A stretch of 64,000 bases of DNA from Lewinellaceae bacterium (GTDB taxonomy: Bacteria > Bacteroidota > Bacteroidia > Chitinophagales > Saprospiraceae): contig JACJYG010000004.1 of assembly GCA_020636215.1 (NCBI GenBank), positions 868,001 through 932,000 on the forward strand. The letters are read 5' to 3'. Below are positions 35,759 through 44,423 of the stretch, piece after piece (within the stretch, counting starts at the first letter, position 1; every line of letters starts with the position of its first letter). Made by a program: the position numbers and the translations under genes. The notes beneath the pieces are model-generated. The model was not told the DNA's origin and searched no databases. It saw only the letters and a program-made list of their open reading frames with translations.

Positions 35759-36595
35759 ATGAAAAATCTGACGTTCCTGGCAGCGCTGTTGCTGCCCCTT
35801 TCCCTCTTTTCTACCCCACCACAAAATGTAATTTTCATTGATGCCAGCCTTCCGGAGGCCCGCCAACAAGCCGCCCGGGAAGGCAAATTATTGTTCATCC
35901 ACTTTGCAGCCGGATGGTGTATGCCCTGTCAGTGGATGGAGCAGAATACCTTTACCGACCCGATCCTGGCCAGCTACCTGGAGGACACTTATATTGCCCT
36001 GCGGGCCGACGTCGATGAGGCTTCAGGATACGCCTTGCAAAAGCAATTCAAAGTGAAAGTATTGCCCACTATTCTCACTTTCAATACCCGTGGGCAATTA
36101 CTGGGCCGGCACGAAGGCGCCATGGAAGCCGAAGCGCTGCTCGAACAGCTCCACGCTTATGACCAATCAGAGAACCGAATGCCCTCGAGCAGCGAACCGG
36201 AAGAAGCTGGCCTTTTGTCCAGCCCCCGGCCTATCCTTCAGCTTTCCCGGCCGGCGCTGCTTCCGGATGTTCCGGCGGCCCGGCCGGCAAGCCTTCCTTT
36301 TCCTACCACGACGTCGGCCCCGGCAGTTGCTACCAGTTACGCCAGCCGCCAACAGCACACCTTTTTCGCCATTCAGGCCGGACTGTTCTCCTCCTACGAA
36401 AATGCCGTGCGCGAGAGCGCCAAATTGGAAAAGTCCACCAAAGGGCCCGTCCGGCTGGCTCCCGACTCCAGCAGCGGCCAAACGATATACCGCATCTTCC
36501 TGGGCCAGTTTGGCCAACGGGAAGACGCCAGGATTTATTTAAAAGAGCTGGAAGCCCGGGGCATCGATGGTTTTATCAAGGAAATCGGAGATTAG
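35759..36595 (+). CDS. Exported thioredoxin-like protein with SPOR domain
   Basis: 278 residues with a signal peptide. The thioredoxin fold (residues 25-135) has the redox site GWCMPCQWME and the cis-Pro segment VKVLPTILTF, like DsbD-gamma or thioredoxin_7 proteins. After a Pro-rich linker, residues 200-278 form a SPOR domain (FFAIQAGLFSSYENAV, YRIFLGQFGQREDARIYLKE). The combination suggests a periplasmic disulfide reductase held at septal peptidoglycan. It is the second SPOR protein within 4 kb. Confidence 0.88.
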   Translation: MKNLTFLAALLLPLSLFSTPPQNVIFIDASLPEARQQAAREGKLLFIHFAAGWCMPCQWMEQNTFTDPILASYLEDTYIALRADVDEASGYALQKQFKVKVLPTILTFNTRGQLLGRHEGAMEAEALLEQLHAYDQSENRMPSSSEPEEAGLLSSPRPILQLSRPALLPDVPAARPASLPFPTTTSAPAVATSYASRQQHTFFAIQAGLFSSYENAVRESAKLEKSTKGPVRLAPDSSSGQTIYRIFLGQFGQREDARIYLKELEARGIDGFIKEIGD

Positions 36596-36696
36596 AGTGG
36601 AATAGGATTTTGCTTATCTTGGCACCTGAAATGATACGCACCCCGCCCGTAGGGGCGGAGTCGATACTACCTAAAGCATCTTAGCAGCATCCCCTT

Positions 36697-38127
36697 ATGA
36701 AAAAGCTACTCCTTCTCTTTTCCGCCCTGGCGTTCAGCCTGCTATTAACCGCTCAAACTCCTTTCGCCGATATCAACACAGAAATTGCAGCCGGGAATTT
36801 TCAAAAAGCACAGGAAATGATCCGGGGCCGCGTGGCGCATGGGGGGCTCCCAGACACGGCCGTTTACAACCTGGAACTACAATCCGCCCTGCTGGATCGC
36901 ATCCGGATCGACTTCAACCGCGACGAGGCTTATGTACGAAAGACGCTGCAACCCTACTACCCCACGCTCAGCGAGGAACAGCTCCAGGCCTGGGAACAAT
37001 CCGGCGACCTGGAAATGCGTGTCATTGAAGGAAAAAAACGCTATTTCCGTAATGCGGTATGGAACCTGTTCCGCGTCAACGCCGAAGCAAAAGCCCAACG
37101 GAAGGAGGTGGATGGGCCCCAGAAGGACGATCTGGCCCTTTTCCTGCAAGCCTATTTGCCTCAGGGGGTTAATAACATCAAGGAAAGTGCCGGAGTTACT
37201 GCTACCCCCCGACAGATCCGGATCACTTATACCCTCCGGGTAGAACCAGATGCCGTACCGGCGGGGGAAATGATCCGCGCCTGGCTCCCCTACCCCCGCG
37301 CCAGCCGCGGCCGCCTGGGGCCGGTGCAATTGATCAGCAGTAGCCAACCTTTTTACATCATTGCTCCATTGGCCTATCCACATACTTCTATTTATATGGA
37401 ACAGCCGGCCCGGGCCAATGAGGAAGCCGTATTCCAGTTCCAGGCGGAATACACGGCCTACGATGAGTGGTACGAGCTTCGGGAACTGGATATTCAACCC
37501 TATGACACCAGCAGTGAATTGTACCAGCAGTTCACCAGTGAACGAGCGCAGCACATTCGCTTTACACCACAATTGAAAGCCTTATCCGAAAAAATTGTCG
37601 GCGAGGAAAAAGACCCGGTGCAAAAAGCCTGGCTCTTGTACCAATGGATCGGTGAAAACATTCCCTGGGCCAGCGCGCTGGAATACTCCACCATGCCCAA
37701 CATCCCCTCCTACTGCATCCAGCACAGAAGGGGCGACTGCGGCATGAAAAGCCTGTTGTTTATCACCCTTTGCCGCTACAACGGCATTCCCGCCAAATGG
37801 CAAAGCGGCTGGTTCCTCTACCCAGACAACCTGAACCTGCACGATTGGTCGGAACTATATTTCGAAGGCCTGGGCTGGGTTCCAGTCGATCCCGATTTCA
37901 ACCTCCAGGACATTAATAATAACGAGGACGCCCGCTCCTTCTTCTTCGGCGGCGCCGACGCCTACCGCCTCATCGTCAACGACGACTTTTCCGGCCCCTT
38001 CTTCCCGGCCAAGATCCACCCGCGCAGCGAAACGGTGGACTTCCAGCGGGGAGAGGTGGAATGGCGGGGCGGAAATTTGTATTTTGACCAATGGGATTAT
38101 AATATGAAAGTGGAATATGGCCAGTGA
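36697..38127 (+). CDS. Exported transglutaminase-like protease-fold protein
   Basis: 476 residues with a signal peptide (LALFSALAFSLLLTAQ-like). An N-terminal helical domain (25-165) and a beta domain precede the transglutaminase core at about 300-430. Its Cys is in RGDCGMKSLLF (residue about 348), His in NLHDWSELYF (about 381) and Asp in WVPVDPDF (about 397). Such proteins act as cysteine peptidases or amidases in the periplasm; the substrate is unknown. Single gene, followed by the dispersed repeat at 38149. Confidence 0.88.
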   Translation: MKKLLLLFSALAFSLLLTAQTPFADINTEIAAGNFQKAQEMIRGRVAHGGLPDTAVYNLELQSALLDRIRIDFNRDEAYVRKTLQPYYPTLSEEQLQAWEQSGDLEMRVIEGKKRYFRNAVWNLFRVNAEAKAQRKEVDGPQKDDLALFLQAYLPQGVNNIKESAGVTATPRQIRITYTLRVEPDAVPAGEMIRAWLPYPRASRGRLGPVQLISSSQPFYIIAPLAYPHTSIYMEQPARANEEAVFQFQAEYTAYDEWYELRELDIQPYDTSSELYQQFTSERAQHIRFTPQLKALSEKIVGEEKDPVQKAWLLYQWIGENIPWASALEYSTMPNIPSYCIQHRRGDCGMKSLLFITLCRYNGIPAKWQSGWFLYPDNLNLHDWSELYFEGLGWVPVDPDFNLQDINNNEDARSFFFGGADAYRLIVNDDFSGPFFPAKIHPRSETVDFQRGEVEWRGGNLYFDQWDYNMKVEYGQ

Positions 38128-38148
38128 GCAGCCCCTTAGGAGGTTTCT

Positions 38149-38277
38149 GGTTTTTTACCCGGCTGAGTGCAGCGAGGATTTATCCGGCTGACTAGATTTA
38201 TCCGGCTGACTAGACGGACGGACGGGCAGGTTTTTTACCCGGCCGATCCCGGCAGTTGTCAGGGGAAGACGGGCTGG
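38149..38277 (+). repeat. Tandem pair of TTTTTTACCCGGCTGA elements
   Basis: Copy one (38149-38230) repeats the 82-bp element of 8769-8850 with two mismatches, including the doubled ATTTATCCGGCTGACTAGA. Copy two (38231-38277) is the shorter form (TTTTTTACCCGGCCGATCCC to GACGGGCTGG). They occupy the 314-base gap 38128-38441 together with the sigZ promoter element; no gene is seen there. Confidence 0.88.
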
Positions 38278-38398
38278 TTTCTGGGGCTAGGCAAAGCCTC
38301 CACAATAACAATTGACTACCAAATTTTGGATTTGTTGGCTAAAAGGTGACAATTTCCACTAAACAGTTGCCAATAAGCGCTAACTGAATATACTGAAA

Positions 38399-38426
38399 CT
38401 GCGTCCATCCCGTACTTGTTCCGTCT
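38399..38426 (+). promoter_or_regulatory. Putative SigZ-dependent promoter of sigZ
   Basis: CTGCGTCCA (38399-38407), 14 bases, CGTCT (38422-38426), 15 bases before the sigZ ATG. The same two boxes with the same spacing precede arsM, while the spacer and flanks differ. The CGTC -10 core is typical of ECF promoters. That SigZ itself reads it is inference. Confidence 0.6.
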
Positions 38427-38441
38427 TAAAAATAAAAGCTC

Positions 38442-39035
38442 ATGCAAGCAGAAGCTATCTGGATAAACGTTCAGGCCAAATTAAAGGCATTTGTGCGGCG
38501 AAAGATCCAGGATGACGCCAGCGCCGATGATGTGCTGCAGGAGGTCTTTCTCAAGATGCACCACAATCTTCCCCAACTTAAAGAGGAAGAAAAAGCGGAA
38601 TACTGGCTGTTCCGCATTGCCCAGAATGCCGTAAACGATCATTTTCGCCAGCAACGCAAACCAGCCCTTCCTTTACCAAAACTGGAAGCTCCTTTTTTAG
38701 AAAATGAAGCAGAACAAACTACCCGGGCATTGACGGAAGAAGTATCTCAGTGGCTGCCCTTCATGCTGGAGTTGCTACCGGAAAAATACCGACAGGCCCT
38801 CTACCTTACCGATATTGAAGGCTTATCACAACGGGAACTGGCGGAAAAGCTACAGATCTCCTACTCCGGCGCCAAATCCAGAGTGCAGCGGGGCCGGGAG
38901 AAGCTTCGGGAAGTTGTTTTGCAGTGCTGTGAAGTGGCTACCGATAAATACGGTAACGTGCTGGGGTATGAACACAGAGTAAACCAAAAGACAAAAGAGA
39001 AAGTAGAACAGGAAGAGGAATGCTGCTCGGAGTAG
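38442..39035 (+). CDS. sigZ: ECF sigma factor, SigZ type, with double Cys-Cys tail
   Basis: 197 residues. Region 2: DDASADDVLQEVFLKM, EYWLFRIAQNAVNDHFRQQ. Region 4: LPEKYRQALYLTDIEGLSQRELAEKLQISYSGAKSRVQRGREKL. The C-terminal extension past region 4 (residues 161-197) has Cys162-Cys163, the motif DKYGNVLGYE, and Cys194-Cys195. No anti-sigma gene is adjacent. The tail pairs suit binding of a thiophilic metal such as As(III), which would make the sigma factor its own sensor (inference). The next gene is arsM, 174 bases downstream and in the same direction, with the same promoter-like element. Confidence 0.9.
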   Translation: MQAEAIWINVQAKLKAFVRRKIQDDASADDVLQEVFLKMHHNLPQLKEEEKAEYWLFRIAQNAVNDHFRQQRKPALPLPKLEAPFLENEAEQTTRALTEEVSQWLPFMLELLPEKYRQALYLTDIEGLSQRELAEKLQISYSGAKSRVQRGREKLREVVLQCCEVATDKYGNVLGYEHRVNQKTKEKVEQEEECCSE

Positions 39036-39155
39036 CCCTGTCAGCAGTAAACAGTGGGCAGAGGGCAGTTGCCGTGGTGCAGCGTAGCATGGCATCCGGG
39101 GAGTTCACCTTTCTATTTAGCGCCGTCAGCCAAGAGAATCTTCAAAATGCCCGAG

Positions 39156-39183
39156 CTGCGTCCAAAAAACGATACCGGCGTCT
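39156..39183 (+). promoter_or_regulatory. Putative SigZ-dependent promoter of arsM
   Basis: CTGCGTCCA (39156-39164), 14 bases, CGTCT (39179-39183), 26 bases before the arsM ATG. Matches the sigZ upstream element in both boxes and in spacing. Confidence 0.6.
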
Positions 39184-39209
39184 ATAGTACAAACAAAAAT
39201 CATTGAACC

Positions 39210-39992
39210 ATGGAAAAAGCAATCAAGGAAGTCGTTAGGGAAAAATACACCGAATTTGTTGAAGCGTCGCAAAGCTGTTGCGGCCCGTCCTGCTGCTCGC
39301 CCGGCGGCATCGATTTTAGTGAAGGCTACGATAGCCTGGATGGCTACGTCAAAGACGCCGACCTGGGACTGGGCTGCGGCCTGCCCACCGAATTTGCCCG
39401 CATCCAGGAAGGCCATACCGTGCTGGACCTGGGCTCCGGCGCCGGCAATGACGTTTTCATCGCCCGCAGCCTGGCCGGCGAAAGCGGCAAAATAATTGGC
39501 CTGGACATGACAGAGGCCATGATCGCAAAGGCGCACGCCAACAACCGCAAGCTGGGATACCAGAATGTAGAATTCGTACTAGGCGATATCGAAGACATGC
39601 CCCTGAAAAGCAACTCCATTGACGTGGCCATCAGCAACTGCGTGATGAACCTGGTGCCGGATAAGGATAAGGCCTACGCAGAAGTGCACCGCGTACTGCG
39701 CCCGGGCGGCCACTTCAGCATCTCAGACATCGTATTGCAGGGCGAACTGCCACCCCAGTTGCAGGAAGCCGCCGTGCTGTACGCCGGCTGCGTGGCGGGC
39801 GCCATGCAAAAGGACGATTACCTGGCCGCCATTGAACGCGCCGGTTTCACCAACATCCAGATCGATAAGGAACGGCAACTGGAGCTCCCGGATGAACTGC
39901 TGCTGGATTTTCTTTCTCCCGATGAGTTGGAGGCTTTCCGCCGGAACGGGACGGGGATTTTTAGTATTAATGTTTATGGGGAGAAGGCGTAA
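39210..39992 (+). CDS. arsM: Arsenite methyltransferase
   Basis: Methylates As(III) with SAM to less retained or volatile species. 260 residues. Motif I is VLDLGSGAGNDVFIA. The three conserved arsenic-site cysteines are Cys56 (GLGCGLP), Cys144 (SNCVMNLV) and Cys194 (AGCVAGA). The N-terminus has CCGPSCC (Cys23/24/28/29), as in many bacterial ArsM proteins. Downstream of sigZ and probably in its regulon. The stop is followed at once by a GGTTTCTGG array that ends with a copy of the acr3 3' end. Confidence 0.95.
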   Translation: MEKAIKEVVREKYTEFVEASQSCCGPSCCSPGGIDFSEGYDSLDGYVKDADLGLGCGLPTEFARIQEGHTVLDLGSGAGNDVFIARSLAGESGKIIGLDMTEAMIAKAHANNRKLGYQNVEFVLGDIEDMPLKSNSIDVAISNCVMNLVPDKDKAYAEVHRVLRPGGHFSISDIVLQGELPPQLQEAAVLYAGCVAGAMQKDDYLAAIERAGFTNIQIDKERQLELPDELLLDFLSPDELEAFRRNGTGIFSINVYGEKA

Positions 39993-39993
39993 G

Positions 39994-40138
39994 GGTTTCT
40001 GGGTTCCTGGGTTCCTGGTTTCTGGTTCCTGGTTCCTGGTTTCTGGTTTCTGGTTCCTGGTTTCTGGGTTTCTGGGTTTCTGGGTTTCTGGGAGCAACCC
40101 AGAAACTCAGGAACCAGAAACCACCCCGCCGTAATACC
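39994..40138. repeat. GGTTTCTGG/GGTTCCTGG array with hairpin and acr3-like end
   Basis: Tandem GGTTTCTGG and GGTTCCTGG units are followed by a hairpin (GTTTCTGGG-AGCA-ACCCAGAAAC, near 40084-40106) and the segment to TAATACC. Positions 40057-40138 are identical over 82 bp to 43258-43339, where the last 32 bases are the 3' end of acr3. Sits between the convergent arsM and 40176 genes. Confidence 0.9.
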
Positions 40139-40175
40139 GCCTGCGCTAGCTACCCTTCACCCGGCGCCCATAGCC

Positions 40176-40826
40176 CTACTCCACCACATAAAAACAATAC
40201 CCCCCGAATTTATAAAACAGATCATCCGGATCTGATAGAATCCAGGCATTATAGTGCGGGTCGGGGCTGTCAGACAACAGGCCGATGTTGTTGTCGGAGC
40301 CGCCGTTGAGGGTGACCCGGGCGTCTGAGCTAATGTATTTGCATTTACCAGGAAAGTCCTGCCATTCATCCACCGGGAATAATGCGGATCCTTGTTCCAA
40401 ATAATACAGGCCCGGCTCCCTGGGAACCAGCTTGAACGCCAACGAATAAACCCCGTTTTCGTAGTTGTACTGTCCCAGCAGTTCTTCCCCAACTCTTTGG
40501 TAACTATATTCAGGTGAAATGTATACTTCGAAAAATTGCAATCCATCGTCAATTGCCGGGAAGGTGTCTATTTTATACATGCCAGTTCCCGGATGAAACC
40601 TAAAATTTACCAGGTTGTACGTCCTTTGAGAATTGACTTCAAATACATCATCACTAAAGGAAGAAGAAATCAATATGGTGTCCCCGATTCTAAAAGTGTC
40701 CTTCGCAGGGGATAAACTTGCCAGCAACTCAAATTCATACTTTACACCGTCGAAATCACAATCTTTATTGATGCAGCCCTGGCATAAGAAGCCAAAAATC
40801 AAAGCGAGGAATAGATAATTGGACAT
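40176..40826 (-). CDS. Lipoprotein of unknown function
   Basis: 216 residues from ATG 40826 (MSNYLFLALIFGFLCQGC, lipobox at the Cys); the open frame extends further upstream without a better start. Low in charged repeats and rich in beta-type segments (YSYQRVGEELLGQYNYENGVY), with an Ig-like look. No family recognised. It is downstream of the broken metallopeptidase gene on the same strand, 76 bases away, and could form a unit with it. Confidence 0.7.
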   Translation of the reverse strand: MSNYLFLALIFGFLCQGCINKDCDFDGVKYEFELLASLSPAKDTFRIGDTILISSSFSDDVFEVNSQRTYNLVNFRFHPGTGMYKIDTFPAIDDGLQFFEVYISPEYSYQRVGEELLGQYNYENGVYSLAFKLVPREPGLYYLEQGSALFPVDEWQDFPGKCKYISSDARVTLNGGSDNNIGLLSDSPDPHYNAWILSDPDDLFYKFGGYCFYVVE

Positions 40827-40902
40827 GGCTAATATTTTTTTGCCACTTCCAAAGCCATTCCACGCATGCGCCAATGGCTTTGGAAGTGAACGGTGAAGTT
40901 TT

Positions 40903-42886
40903 CTAATAGCTGTTAAATAAATCGTCGATTCCCTGAGCGGTATTCCCGGGCACAGCCGGGAGCAGAACATTGATTACCCTGTCCCGGTACACTTCAATAT
41001 TACTAACTTGTGGTGTTAATACGGAGAAGAGCTGGCCATTAAAAAAACCGCTAACATTGTCCACTATTGGGCCACACTGCGGCGGCCTGGTGCGGTCACA
41101 GGCATTTGTGTCCAGTACATTAGCAACATCAATCAGGTCATGATGTAATCCGATAGGAACGTGGTTGGTGGTGTCATTCCGGGTTGTTTCTAGCCGTCGT
41201 TCCCAATCACCAAAAATTGAATTATTCTCCAAGTACCGCCTGTGTGTATATGTCTCCCCAACATGCTCCGCCCACGACTCACAAACCGCAATCCGCCCCG
41301 CATCCTGGCTGTTCTCATCGCCCCAGCCATCGGCGGCAATCTCCGCTGTCGCTAAAAGCATCCAATAGTTCGGGCCGACATTGGTAAAGTGGGAGGCGTG
41401 AGCCAGTTCATGATAAATTACAGACCTCAATACATCAGATTCCTGAAACCTAACCCCCAGCATCATATCAGGGATTACAGGATAAATGAGGTCGTAGTTT
41501 GCAGTCCCCAAAACGTGCCACGCTAAAAAATTAAAAAAATTGGCCTGCAATAATCCCAGCTCCATAGCAGCATAGACTCTTGCCTGCCCCAGGTATCGCT
41601 TCATAAGGGCAAATCCATCTCCCCTGTCACTGGCCAGGAAAATATCGAGGTAGGGCGGCGCCGCGATGCCATCCGCCAGCGCCTGGCCCCGGAACTCCGC
41701 CAATGCATTGAGTGTGCTGGCCGCTGCCCAGCCGCGGTGGGCATTGGAGCCCTGGTTTACCCAGGGTTCATAGGTGACGTTGATGTTGTTGTACACCCCG
41801 CCGCCCAACTGCCCGATGTAATCGGTGATGGGCAGCACCCCACGCCATATTTGCACCGTATTGCCGATGAAGCCCCGCAGCTTCGTTTGGCTGTTCTTAA
41901 ACTGCACCCACATATAGGCCTTGCCGGATTCCCGGTGGTTGGCAATGCGCCAGCAGCCGGCTTCCGTCGTCTGCGTCGTTTTTATGCCCAGCCAGCCGTC
42001 CCACCAGATTACTTTTGCATCGTTGACTCCTTCTGGCTGGTTGGTTGGCAAGCGCGTATCTCTCACCCGTATGCACCCGCCCGGCGTCCTTGGGGAGGGA
42101 AGGGTACAGCCACAGGCATTAGTGGGCAGGCCGCCACCGTCGTCATCATCGATATCTTCCAGGCATTGGGGCCAGCCCTCGGGGTTCGTCCAGGGGTTGC
42201 AGCCCAGGGTAATGTCACTACACCAGCCCGGGGCCTCTTCGTCTTCGCAGCCATAATGGCCGTACAGGCAGCACAGGAAATTCGGGCAGTCCGGGTCGCA
42301 CATTTCTGGGCTTTGCGGCTCCGACGGCATGCCCGGAAGGCCTTCGTGTTCCAGGCCCGAGCGGCGGAATGCCGCGTAGGCCAGCAATGAAGAATAGGGT
42401 GCCAAAACCAGTTCGTCCAGTACCTCATAAGGGACGGTACCGGGATGCCGGCGCCCTGGGGCAATACCGTGTAAAAAAAGCAGGGAATGGTACCGTGGAA
42501 TCCATACCTCCTGCGGGTAATAATCCCCATCTGTTCTACCTCGTAGTTCAGGGGAAATCGAAAAGCACGATGTCGCTGTCCACCAGCAGTTCCAGCTGCG
42601 CCATATCCTGGGGGCAAAACCGGAGGTAGGAATGGGTGGCGGGGAGCTTTTCAATGTTCTGCCGGTACAGGAAATTCCAGGCGTGGGTCATGGTGTCGAC
42701 GTGGTAGGGGTTTGCGGCTCTCTTGGCGCCCAGGATGGTTGGAATCAGCCCGCCTTCTTCGCTGGCCCGAAACTCCAGCGGAGCGGAAGGAACGGGCAGC
42801 CTGCCTATCCCCTTGTCGGTGTTTTCGGCCAATTGCCGGAGTTCATCCTTCTGGCAGGACAACAGGGCCAGGGCCAGGAAAACCAA
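40903..42886 (-). pseudogene. Zincin-like metallopeptidase lipoprotein gene, broken by four indels
   Basis: The C-terminal 500 residues are open in one frame and contain the zinc motif HELAHASHF (VIYHELAHAS), then WGDENSQDAGRIAVCESWAEH. The N-terminal lipoprotein part (LALALLSCQKDELRQ to DIVLFDFP) lies in another frame. Between 42421 and 42570 four single-base changes restore one protein: CCCC to CCCCC (P/LNYEVEQM), GGGG to GGGGG (MG/DYYPQEVW), loss of one C (IP/GTIPCFFYTV), and CCC to CCCC (AGIP/GTVPYEV). No ATG opens the N-terminal frame; a (TG)7 run lies just upstream. Either decay or base-calling error. Confidence 0.75.
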
Positions 42887-42942
42887 CGGCAGGAAGCGCC
42901 GCCAAAAGAACGGCTTAACTAATTGACGATCAAGGCTCCGCC

Positions 42943-42959
42943 GTTGTGTGTGTGTGTGT
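42943..42959. repeat. (TG)7 dinucleotide tract before the broken gene
   Basis: On the minus strand this is a CA run between an ATG (42970-42972, reading MKGFNTHTH) and the lipoprotein signal of the broken gene. In the present sequence that ATG is out of frame; loss of one CA unit would join it to the SCQKDEL frame. The rest of the gap 42887-43137 shows no gene. Confidence 0.55.
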
Positions 42960-43137
42960 TAAATCCCTTCATAAAGCGCATATTTAAATTGTGAGTGAAA
43001 ACAACACCATTTCCTTGCAGCGCAAGCCAGGAAGTGTTTGTTGAGCAGTAAAACCTTGTGTTGTTCGTTGGAAGGGCCGCGAGGCGCGTCATACAATGTC
43101 AAGATAGGGAGATTGGGGGAGAATGGCAAGGGGGGAC

Positions 43138-43339
43138 GGAGTTTCTGGTTCCTGGTTCCTGGTTTTTTACCCGGCTGATCCCGACAGTTGTCGGGGGAGG
43201 ACGGGCTGGTTCCTGGGTTTCTCGTTTCTGGGTTCCTGGTTTCTGGTTTCTGGGTTTCTGGTTTCTGGGTTTCTGGGTTTCTGGGTTTCTGGGAGCAACC
43301 CAGAAACTCAGGAACCAGAAACCACCCCGCCGTAATACC
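43138..43339. repeat. TTTTTTACCCGGCTGA element plus GGTTTCTGG array, reaching into acr3
   Basis: Element copy at 43161-43210 (TTTTTTACCCGGCTGATCCC to GACGGGCTGG), then GGTTTCTGG units, the hairpin GTTTCTGGG-AGCA-ACCCAGAAAC, and the end TAATACC at 43339. Positions 43308-43339 are the last ten codons and stop of acr3. Identical over 82 bp to 40057-40138. Confidence 0.9.
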
Positions 43340-44378
43340 CCTTCCTCAACCACCAGGCCACATTTACCAACCCGATCAAAGCGGGCACTTCCACCAGAGG
43401 GCCGATGACGCCGGTAAAGGCCTGGCCGGAATTGAGGCCAAAAACGGCAATGGCCACGGCGATGGCCAGCTCGAAGTTATTGCCGGTCGCCGTGAAAGCG
43501 ATGGAGGCGTTGCGCGGATAATCCGCGCCCAGCCATTTACCGAGGAAAAAACTCAGCAGGAACATGACGGCAAAATAGATCAGCAAGGGCACGGCAATGC
43601 GCAATACGTCGAGCGGGATCTGGACGATCAGCTCGCCTTTCAGGCTGAACATCACTACGATGGTAAAAAGCAGGGCAATGAGGGTAATGGGGGAAATGAA
43701 CGGAACAAAACGCTGCTGATACCACTGCTCTCCTTTCCATTTTACCAGAAAAATGCGGCTCAGAAATCCCGCCAGGAATGGAATGCCCAGGTAGATGGCC
43801 ACGCTTTTGGCGATAGTGGCAATAGAAATATCCACAATAGCCCCCTCAAAACCAAAGAAGGGGGGCAGCACGGTAATAAATATCCAGGCGTAGAAACTGT
43901 AGAAAAACACCTGGAACAGGCTGTTGAGCGCCACCAGGCCGGCGCCGTACTCCCGGCTGCCATCCGCCAGGTCGTTCCACACGATGACCATCGCAATGCA
44001 GCGCGCCAGGCCAATGAGGATGAGCCCCGTCATGTATTCCGGATAATCCCGAAGAAAAGTAATGGCCAGCAGAAACATCAAAACCGGGCCAACCAGCCAG
44101 TTGAGTAGCAAGGAGATGCTCAATATCTTAACATCGCGGAACACCTGCGGCAGCAAATGGTAGTTGACCTTCGCCAGCGGCGGATACATCATCAGGATGA
44201 GGCCGATGGCGATCGGGATGTTGGTAGACCCGCTGGAAAAGGAGTTGATATAACCGGCCGTATCGGGCAGGAAATAACCAATCCCCACACCCAGGGCCAT
44301 CGCCAGGAATATCCATAAGGTCAGATAGCGGTCCAGGAAGGAAAGGCGTTTGGGGGATGGAGTTGGTTGGCCAGGCAT
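43308..44378 (-). CDS. acr3: ACR3-family arsenite efflux transporter
   Basis: Exports arsenite in exchange for protons. 356 residues from ATG 44378; a TTG two codons earlier opens the longer frame. About ten membrane segments. The conserved Cys127 of helix 4 is in GLARCIAMVIVWNDLADG; the second signature FTATGNNFELAIAVAIAVFG is present. Third gene of arsR-arsC-acr3. The last codons (YYGGVVSGS) lie in a repeated sequence also found after arsM. Confidence 0.94.
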   Translation of the reverse strand: MPGQPTPSPKRLSFLDRYLTLWIFLAMALGVGIGYFLPDTAGYINSFSSGSTNIPIAIGLILMMYPPLAKVNYHLLPQVFRDVKILSISLLLNWLVGPVLMFLLAITFLRDYPEYMTGLILIGLARCIAMVIVWNDLADGSREYGAGLVALNSLFQVFFYSFYAWIFITVLPPFFGFEGAIVDISIATIAKSVAIYLGIPFLAGFLSRIFLVKWKGEQWYQQRFVPFISPITLIALLFTIVVMFSLKGELIVQIPLDVLRIAVPLLIYFAVMFLLSFFLGKWLGADYPRNASIAFTATGNNFELAIAVAIAVFGLNSGQAFTGVIGPLVEVPALIGLVNVAWWLRKGYYGGVVSGS

Positions 44379-44423
44379 TTTCAACTGTAAAAATTTGGTT
44401 GATTAAATTGATGTTTCTGCTTT

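Noticed and set aside
42421..42570. Programmed frameshifting in the metallopeptidase gene
   Set aside because: Four separate shifts in 150 bases would be needed, and no slippery heptamer with a downstream structure is seen. Decay or sequencing error is simpler.
42548..42654. Start of the metallopeptidase at 42654 (beginning Met-Lys-Ser-Ser-Pro)
   Set aside because: The first 35 residues are read in the wrong frame; the lipoprotein signal and conserved N-terminus lie in the other frames upstream.
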